Below are positions 24,575-33,500 of a DNA stretch of 64,000 nucleotides, in pieces. The DNA comes from Schistocephalus solidus. Taxonomy: Eukaryota; Platyhelminthes; Cestoda; Diphyllobothriidea; Diphyllobothriidae. Every line of letters begins with the position of its first letter. Position 1 is the stretch's first letter. The DNA lies in contig WEDG01006506.1 in NCBI GenBank assembly GCA_017591395.1, positions 62,001 through 126,000 of the forward strand, written 5' to 3'. The position numbers were made by a program, and so were the translations under genes. The notes below the pieces were generated by a model. The model made no database searches. It saw nothing but the letters and a program-made list of their open reading frames with translations, and was not told the DNA's origin.

Positions 24575-27500
24575 CAAGGATTTTAACATCCTCCGAAATA
24601 TATATTGGGTAAAATCCCAGACAAAGTTTCACCGAAACTTCTGTTGCTGTGAGGCTCGGCTTTTCAGTGGGTTTCTAAGCTGCCTCTAGGAGACTTTTAT
24701 TAGATGAACGGGCCCGGGGATCAGTTGTTAGACCGTTGGACTTGAAACTAACACAACGTGCTTTCAAACCTCAGGAATTGCCGAACTAGGATTGGGTGTG
24801 GCTGGCTGATGACCGCGAATAAACCAAAGATAGTCATTCCAGTCTCTCCTTTCTTTAAATTGTTGAAATATGGGAATCCCAAGAAAGTTAATTAGCAATG
24901 CATCAATTTCCTTGTAAACAAAATAATTTTCTCGCGTACGCTGTTATACTGTTTCATCGTTTGCCGACAACCTGGGGAACCAACATCGAAAATTTACCTA
25001 ATAAAGTTGTCTACGTGTCTCAAAGATCACATTTAACTTAAACTCATATTTATTAGAATGCCTGCCTTCCAATAGGGTAAAGCTAAGTCACGTTGAATCC
25101 AGTTATGGACAACCTGCCTGCCGCTTAACAATTTTTTTGTATGGAAGCCGAGGAGAGTCCATTAACTTATTTCGTATAATTGCATTGCCCATAGATATCG
25201 GATAAATGTTTTTTGGCCTGTATTTGTTCACCAAAAGAATTCCTGACAGATTGGATTCGTGCCATTTAACATATCATTGCAAAATTCTATTTTTTTGTAT
25301 TAAAATAACGTTTTTGAATATTCGTGGGATGAAAATCTGCGATGAAATGAATGTCTTTTAAGAAATCCCTACCTTTTATTTTGTGATTTAAGAAACTTAC
25401 GCTTGGTACACGTCTGAAAAATATTTTAAAACACAAGGTAATTCTAAATGTCAATTTATTTAAGCAGGCTTTCCAAAACAATACATGCATGATTTCATAG
25501 TTAAAAATGCCGACCACCAAGATATAGAAAAAAATTACCCACTACATTGCCATTTTGTCGAACTTCATTCCATTTCACATTTCTTCTTTCTGGCGCTTTA
25601 CCGGTAGTTGTATTACCATTCACACTGTTAAGAAGTGAATAGATTGTTCCAGCTTGCGAGTTAATTCCAACAGCTGTAACGAGCATTCTGCCGGATCCCT
25701 CCATGATGTGAGTCCCTTTTAAAAAAATAGTTGAAAGCACACAGGAATGACAGCAAGTAAAAATTCCAAAATTAAGACCAAGTATTTTGGATCTTACCTG
25801 AAAATAAAATGGGATCTGTCCGTTCTCCTTTACGCACACGGTCAGCTTCACCAGTCAAAGAGCTTTCGTCAACCGTGAGGTCACTGGCTTGAATGAGTAC
25901 TCCATCCGCTGGTAATAGATCACCTCGAAAGAATGCAAAGTTGAACTTAAGCTGAGTTAATGGCTGAAGTGAAAAGCACTCCTTTAATTCTTTCTTAGGG
26001 ACTTTGGAAATTACAGCTCCTTAGGAATTGAACTTCCTTTATTCCTATAGTAATAAATACACGCGTGTATTAGATTTTATCTAGGACCTGTGCTGCCAGT
26101 GTCGTAAACTAATCCGCAGTAATATTTATTGTGTTAGAAAATTAACGTTCGAGCTGACCTACACTCAATGAAGCACCTTAATGAGCTCGTATACTTTACA
26201 TCGATATATCTGATACCTTCAGTCAAATGAGCTTTAAACAGCTTAAGTTAAATCACATTTGAAACGTTGTTGTGTGTTTCCTTATGAAATGGAGCTAGTG
26301 GGTCACAAGAAAAACTAATAGACGGTTTTTGAGTTAATTTTCTGATTATTACACGCATTTAAGTCAGGTTAGCTAAAAGCAAGCGTATGATCGAATCTGA
26401 AAGATGTTAACCTTTACTTTAAGGTTAGTTAAGAAAACACGCCTAGTAAGTAGAGCATTTGCTCCTGTTAACCAGTCACTGGTAAAATAGTTTGTTTAAT
26501 GACCTGTAGCTATTTCCGATTTCCCAAATTTATGAAACCAATCTTTCGGGCCGATAGTACAAGGTTTTTACTTTTTCAGCTGCCATGAGGTTGAAATAGG
26601 TGTCCTTCGTTCATTTTTAGAGACAGATGAGCCCTAGACTTCTTGATCCAAACATTTGTAAAATAGTCGACTTTTTATATGGCGAGGTATAATTTTGATA
26701 AGCTGCACAATTATTCAGCCGAGTAAAGGCAATATCTGATGCCTTTATTACTTTTTAATTATAAAGCGTACATCTAATGATAATCAGAATCCAATTTCCC
26801 TACTCTTAAATTCCATAATTTCATTCGACTTATTGTCGTGAAGTTAATGAAAGTAATTGAGAAATTTAATTTAAGCATAATACAGAATGTTAACACTCTT
26901 CTATGTGATTTTGAGGTGATCTTTTGGAATAATGAAAAACGTAATTGCAAGAAAAAATAATCCATTCTTGAAAAGAAAGTAAAATAATTGAATTTTTAAG
27001 GTCATGGATTTAAACGGATGTCAGTTTCTTAAGGACCTGAATTCTGCATTTTCACTTAACTAATACTGCAAAGTAGCCATTACATGTAAAAGTGCTCTTT
27101 CATCAAGATCCAAATTCAGCCTTAAATAATAGCGAAATTCAAACTTTAAGTCCAAAAAACCTTCAAACTTTTTGTAACCAAATGGCCAGCTCTTTTTAGA
27201 AGTTACTTTTATTCCAAACTACTGAAACCTTCGTGCTATTTAAAAATACATTACCGTCGTGACGTGCGCTTGGAAAACTAACTCTTGTTACAAGCGCGAA
27301 CTGGAATTTTTTTACAAATGTTTAGATCCAAAATTTTAATTAAACAGCACTGACAGGATAATTTTTTTCCCTTTATGATGACCACCTCAGTAAAATATTA
27401 TCAAATTGTTTAAAATTAGCCAAGTCACTTATTCCAGTAGGTCACCATGTCGCAGTTGCAATCAAATACAAAATAATGGGTATATTAATAGGTAACAGTT

Positions 27501-30500
27501 AAAGAGGTATTATATTTAGCAGGATACATGGACCGTAATTTATTTACGTAATTATCTACCCTACTGACGCGTGTTTATTGATCACTTTGTGTTACATTTT
27601 CGACCCGTTGTACCTTGGTGCTCAGTGATAAGTCACACCGAGTCTGGCAGTACAGATAAAACAACATTACCAAAGATGTCATTGGTTTTTGGTAGACTTA
27701 AATGCTTTATTTGAACTAATTTGGAAGACTTTGGCAGCCTGGTAGTAAGAATGTTGGCTGTGCATGAGCCCAGCACTTGCTGTTGTGGATTCGAATCGGC
27801 CAACACCGCCGAGCTTTCAACAATTCACTTTAAAAAAATTATATAAATCTGTCAAACCAAAAATGAATTAAATGAGCCTGGTGGTCCTATGGTGGATTCT
27901 AGATTGGCTGTTTAGGAAATACTGCTTGGGCAGTCAGCTTTCTGTGTCAGAATTGGGGAATTCAAAACATCGCGGTATGCTGGGCCGGTAAACTGACCAC
28001 GACATATTTAAACCCAGGGTTCCTGGTGGGGCCTCAGAGTTGGTTAGTGCTTGACTGTACTCAAACCTGGCAAGGATGTCTCGCGTGGCCGCCTAAACGA
28101 GACACGGGGAAAGGAGCCGCCCACAATACATTTGTCATTGCACTTAATTGCAAAGACATTACGTGTAGAGCTAAGGTGAGGGTTAGTGTTGAGTTTAGAA
28201 CAAGGTTTAAGATTGAGGTTAAGGTAAGCGTTTGGTTAATGCTATGATTAGCTAGGGGTTGGGGATATTATAGTATCGACAGTAGGATTTAGATTTAGGG
28301 TAGTGTTTGAATTAAGATTGAGGTGACTGTTTAGTTTTACGTTAGGGTTTATGTTTGCCTCAAGACAAGTTATATTTACCCTTCCTGATACTTACCGTCT
28401 GGCCATCTATTTCAAGCGGGTGGGGTGGTTCCTATTCTCGTGTCCTGTCAAGGCAGCCATACAAGGCATCCTACGTGAAACCTGTCCCGTTTGGGCTAGA
28501 ATCGCACCAGACATTCAGTTTTTCACATTATATACTGGCCAGAATGATGATTTCCAATTGGTTGGCAAGCCAGAAGTACACAACACCGTCTTTGAGGGTA
28601 TTACGAGTAAGTAAGACCAACGCCATAGCCATTGAACCACGAATTCGTATTTATCGGTATGCTCCTTCTGTTCTTATTAAATACCGCTCTTTCACAGACT
28701 GTGAGAATCAAGGTTGAGTCCGAGTGCGCGAGAGGTCGAACACATCCCTTAAACTGATTAGTATGTGTCCCTGTACTCTGATCGATATACAAAATCACAA
28801 CTCCGAATAACGAATCTATGGTTCAATAATCAGAGCATCCGAAGTACAAACGTTCAATATTCAAAAAGAATGTGGGATATATTCATAAACCTGGTGTGCG
28901 TTAAGACTGCCTGCCGATGGCTCATAGGAATAAATGGTCATCGTGTTCTTCCTTGTTGTCGGTGATCTCATTCAATAAAAAATCTTAAAATGTAAATGAA
29001 GTTCACGATTTCAAGACCAATAACTGTACATCATCATCTACTGACAAAAATATATCGGTTGATTCAAATAATCCCGCATAAAATCTAACTGTTATTAGGC
29101 TCAGCCCTTTTTGTAGAAACTTTACTATAGTGCTAAGCTTGACGCTGAGATTACCGTTACAGTTTTATACCGCAGAATACAACTAAACACGTAACTCCTC
29201 GTGAAATGAAGGCTGCTTCAAAACTAAATCAAAACAGTCAGTTCTTTCCTTCAAAAATAAAACGCATCCATTTTAGAAGCGTGACCTATGGTTGTGCTAA
29301 AATAGACCAGAATTGGCTTAAGAGCAATATGGTGTCTGCGTATTGCCTGATGTATTCAGGCTAAGCAAATGAAGAGTGTTGCGGATAATTAATTATTATG
29401 AAAGCAACCCCTATTCTTATTTCCTAATTAAGGTCTTTATTATTGTTCCCATATCTTTGAAGTATAAAAAGTAAAGGTTAAGCTACTCTGTTGCAATTCA
29501 AGGCAGCAGTATATGCTCAACATCACCGGGAAGATCTTCGCCCGTATCCTTCTCAATCGTCTGAATGGTCACCTAGAGCAGGGCCTGCTCCCGGAAAGCC
29601 AATGTGGCTTCCACCGACACTGCGGGACAACAGATATTATCTTTGCCGCCCGCCAGCTACAAGATAAGTGCCAGGAGATGTAAACTCACCTATACACTAC
29701 CTTCGTGGATCTGACGACAGCCTGTGACACGGTGAATCGCGACCGACTGTGGAAAGTCATGCGGAAATTCGGCTGTCCTGAACGGTTCACGCACACGGTG
29801 CGTCAGCTTCATGACGGGATGACGACGCGCGTCACTGACAACGGGACGGCATCCGAAGCATTCACAGTGACCAACGGATTGAAGCAGGGCTGCGTATTGG
29901 CTCCCACCTTGTTCAGTCTCATGTTCTCGGCTATGTTGATGGACGCCTACCGTGATAAGCAGCCTGGGATCCGCATCACCTACAGAACTGACAGGCACCT
30001 TCTCAACAGTCGGCGTATGAAGGCTTCAAAGCGCGTATCTATGACTATAGTCCAGGACTTGCTCGTCGCGGATGACTGCGCCCTTAACACCGTGACGGAG
30101 GAGGATATGCAAAGGAGCATAGACCTCTTCACCGAAGGCTGCGCCGATTTTGGATTAACAATCAGTACAACCAAAACAGTTTTCATGCACCAGCCGCTAC
30201 CCAGCGTGGAATACAATGCTCCCAAATCAATGTCAATGGCACTCAACTCGAAAATGTGGAAACCTTTGCTTATCTAGGAAGCACGCTGTCACGCAACCTA
30301 AGAATCGATGACGAGGTTGCTCAACGGACCTCCGAAGCCAGTCAGGCCTTCGGCCAGCTGCAGGCATCCGTGTGGAATCGTCACGTTATTCACCTGAACA
30401 GCAGACTGAAGATTACAAGACCTGTGTCTTGACGAAACGCCTTTATGGAGCGGAGACCTAGACCGTCTACTCGAACCAAGCCAGGAAGCTGAATCAATTC

Positions 30501-33500
30501 GATCTCAGCTGCCTCCGCAGAATGCTTAAGCTGAGATGGCAAGACAGGATCCCGGACACGGAAGTCCTGGAGCGGAACGGAAGCCTCATTATCCACGCCA
30601 TGCTGAGGCAAGTTCAACTGCCACCTGGCAAGAATGGATGACGAGCGACTACCCAAACGACTTTTCTACGGAGATGTCGCTTCAAGTGCTCGCCGACAGG
30701 GAGGTCAAAAACGACGCTATAAGAACACTTTGAAGAAATCTCTGAAATAACTGCAATCAACCCGGTGACCTGGGAGGACCTCGCACAGGATAGACCGTCA
30801 TGGAGAAGATCCGTGAAGACTGGTTCAGCAATATATGAGGCCAACGGGATCGCCGCCGCCAAGGCCAAAAGAGTGGCACGAAAGTCGCCAGCGCCCCGGA
30901 CTAACATCAACGATGCTCAGGCCCTGCCAACATGCCCGCGCTGTCAACGTATCTTCCGCGCGCGAATCGCCCTGGTTGGACATCTTCGGACGCAATGCAC
31001 CAACAATCCGAAAATTCCAACTTCTACGTCAAATTACGCCAACCCTCCTTTAGACTCCCCCACCCTCACTCCTGGCATCAATTCCATTACTCCCACCATC
31101 ATAGAGACCACATCCCAATACTCATCGCCTGTTACCCCCACCACCGCATTTTCCTCACTATAAACAATCTGACGCGCTTGAAACTATCACGGTGCGGCTT
31201 GGAAGTTTGCCAACTGACGGGATAACTCGGACCACGTGGTCAGCCCAATGTGTGTTTTGTGTGGAGTGGCTGACTGGCTGACTGAGAGTCAGGCTGCAAT
31301 GGCTCCTTCTAAATGTGGCCTTTATGGCGCTTCCACTCCGTGGGATCCAAGCCAAGTATGGTGGTAAACCCAGGGGCGGCTCTGGCCACGCCAGCCACCT
31401 GCGCCCTCTCCCATCTTCGGTCTTCTTGACATTGTCTTGACACAGGGCACATGTGGGGAGGAGGAGAAAGTGCGGTAGCTGCAGCGCAAGGCTACTATCA
31501 CTTAAAACTAATTCACGCGCAAGTCACCTCCCTGTACCACCTGATGTGGAGCATACGGTGTACCTCGTCGAAATCGATGGTCGATCTGTCATATGCGCGG
31601 ATAAAAGAACAATACAACTTGAATATCAGAATAGATTTATGCGCCCCTTTGAATATAAATACTGATTTAATTTTGCGATGATGCTACTTTCTTTATTAAT
31701 TTAACACTTTTTAAGGTTCACAAGTAACTTATACTTGCAACTGCTATTTAAAAATGTAAAAGAGACTTTATATACGACACGATTAAAGCATTTGCAATTT
31801 ATAATTAATTCAGAAGTTTGTGGTATTTAATATTATCTGGTATTTCACTGATTGCAAACAAAGAATATGTTAAAAGATGCTCCATAGCTTGGAAGTTCTG
31901 CTTGCAATTATAATGTACCGAAGGCTGGTATTCATGTTTAATAGCTCATAGGTCAACCTAAATAACTTGTACCATAATAACTATAGCTTAAATTTTGTAA
32001 AATAAGTGAAATAAAACGTTTACTCTTGTTCCTTACCACACTTTACCAAGCAAATGTCTCCAACAACAATGTCCGCTATTTGTATTTCCTGAATTTTAGC
32101 GTCGCGCACCACGGTGAATTTCTGCTTAGCTTCAATGCGGTCTTGAAGATTTCGGAACTGTCGCTCCTTCTGCCAGTCATTGAAGGCGACAACAAAAACC
32201 ACTACAACCACTGCCACCAAAATTGCGACGCCTTCTATCCAGCCCGCTTCGCGCTCAAAAGCGTCTGTTGTATTAGGGGATTTCTCATAGTCTAACAAAA
32301 ATACTACAAGTCACCCTATAATTATAACAGAATACGATATAAAACGTAAAATAAGGGATATTATTAAAAACCACGTTGAAACAATATAAAAAATGTTCGA
32401 GAAAATGCATAACTCAATAAAAAAAAATTCCCTGTTGCGTGGGTATCTCAGAAAGAACTATAGACAAAGAGTATACGGAAGGCGTTGACAGTATATTAAC
32501 TCAAATGAAAAAATAAAATATTTTGTAAAAAAATTATTCCCTTCTCAATATATAATTCTTTGCAGTGGTATTTAAATGGAAAATTCATCATTATCGCGCG
32601 TTTTTGTTTGTAAATTAGCTTTTTTCTGAATGTTTCGTATAGCATGGTTCTTCTAAATGTCCTTTTTACAGTCAACCATTCGTCATAATGTGAAAATGCA
32701 TAAAATCAATCGTAAGACATGGAAATACTTTAGCAGACCTACATTTTTCTTGCGTCATTATGTCTCAGTTGCGTTATGTATGGAAACTAACCTCGAATAA
32801 TAGCCTTGGATCACGTGCCAATAAAACGAAATCAGTAAGGATGTTAAACAGCAAAAAAAATTCTGCGTGAAATATGAACAAAATCTTAGGGGTTCTTTGT
32901 TCTGCCACGGAGGAACTCCATTGAGACGTAATAATAAAAAGTGATAAATTTTAAAATTTTCTTATTCAACTTAGGACCGAATCAATAAACTCAAAAATGC
33001 ATATTTATACTTCAATAAAATTATTTATTCTAGACTCACATTTCATGTATAAGGATAAAACGAGTGATACGACTGCCGCAATTATTAATATTATTAATAC
33101 TAGGTCTTGCAATGCCTCCCATATAAGACGAAAAATTGACTTTGGGGGTTTTCGAGGCACGGAATTCGCGCCAAATTGTTTGCGCTGTTCCAAGACTTGG
33201 GACTCCTTCAAGCCTATAAAGAAAATATTACTCAATAAAAACCACGAAATAAGAAAAATATATTCATAATATCGTACCTATATGTACTGGTTACGCACAC
33301 AAAGACATAAAGTGAATATTGTACACAGTTAAATATAACAATCGGCACTAAAAGTACTAGCCTGGAAGGAAAATATGGGGATTGTAAACAACTTTCCATG
33401 TTTCGCCACACGTGTACAATTTATATTTTTATTTTTTTACTTAAAGTTAGCTTTACTAATTTTCCGTTAAGCAGTTCTTAGTTGAAAGCATGTTAATAGC

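Noticed and set aside
24401..24632. Open frames with long poly-Leu, poly-Thr and poly-Ser runs
   Set aside because: They are translations of the (TAG)n microsatellite in three frames, inside a pump intron, with no flanking coding signal.
28200..28350. Interstitial telomere
   Set aside because: GGGTTAG-like words are degenerate and confined between the inverted ends of the MITE, so the transposon explains them.
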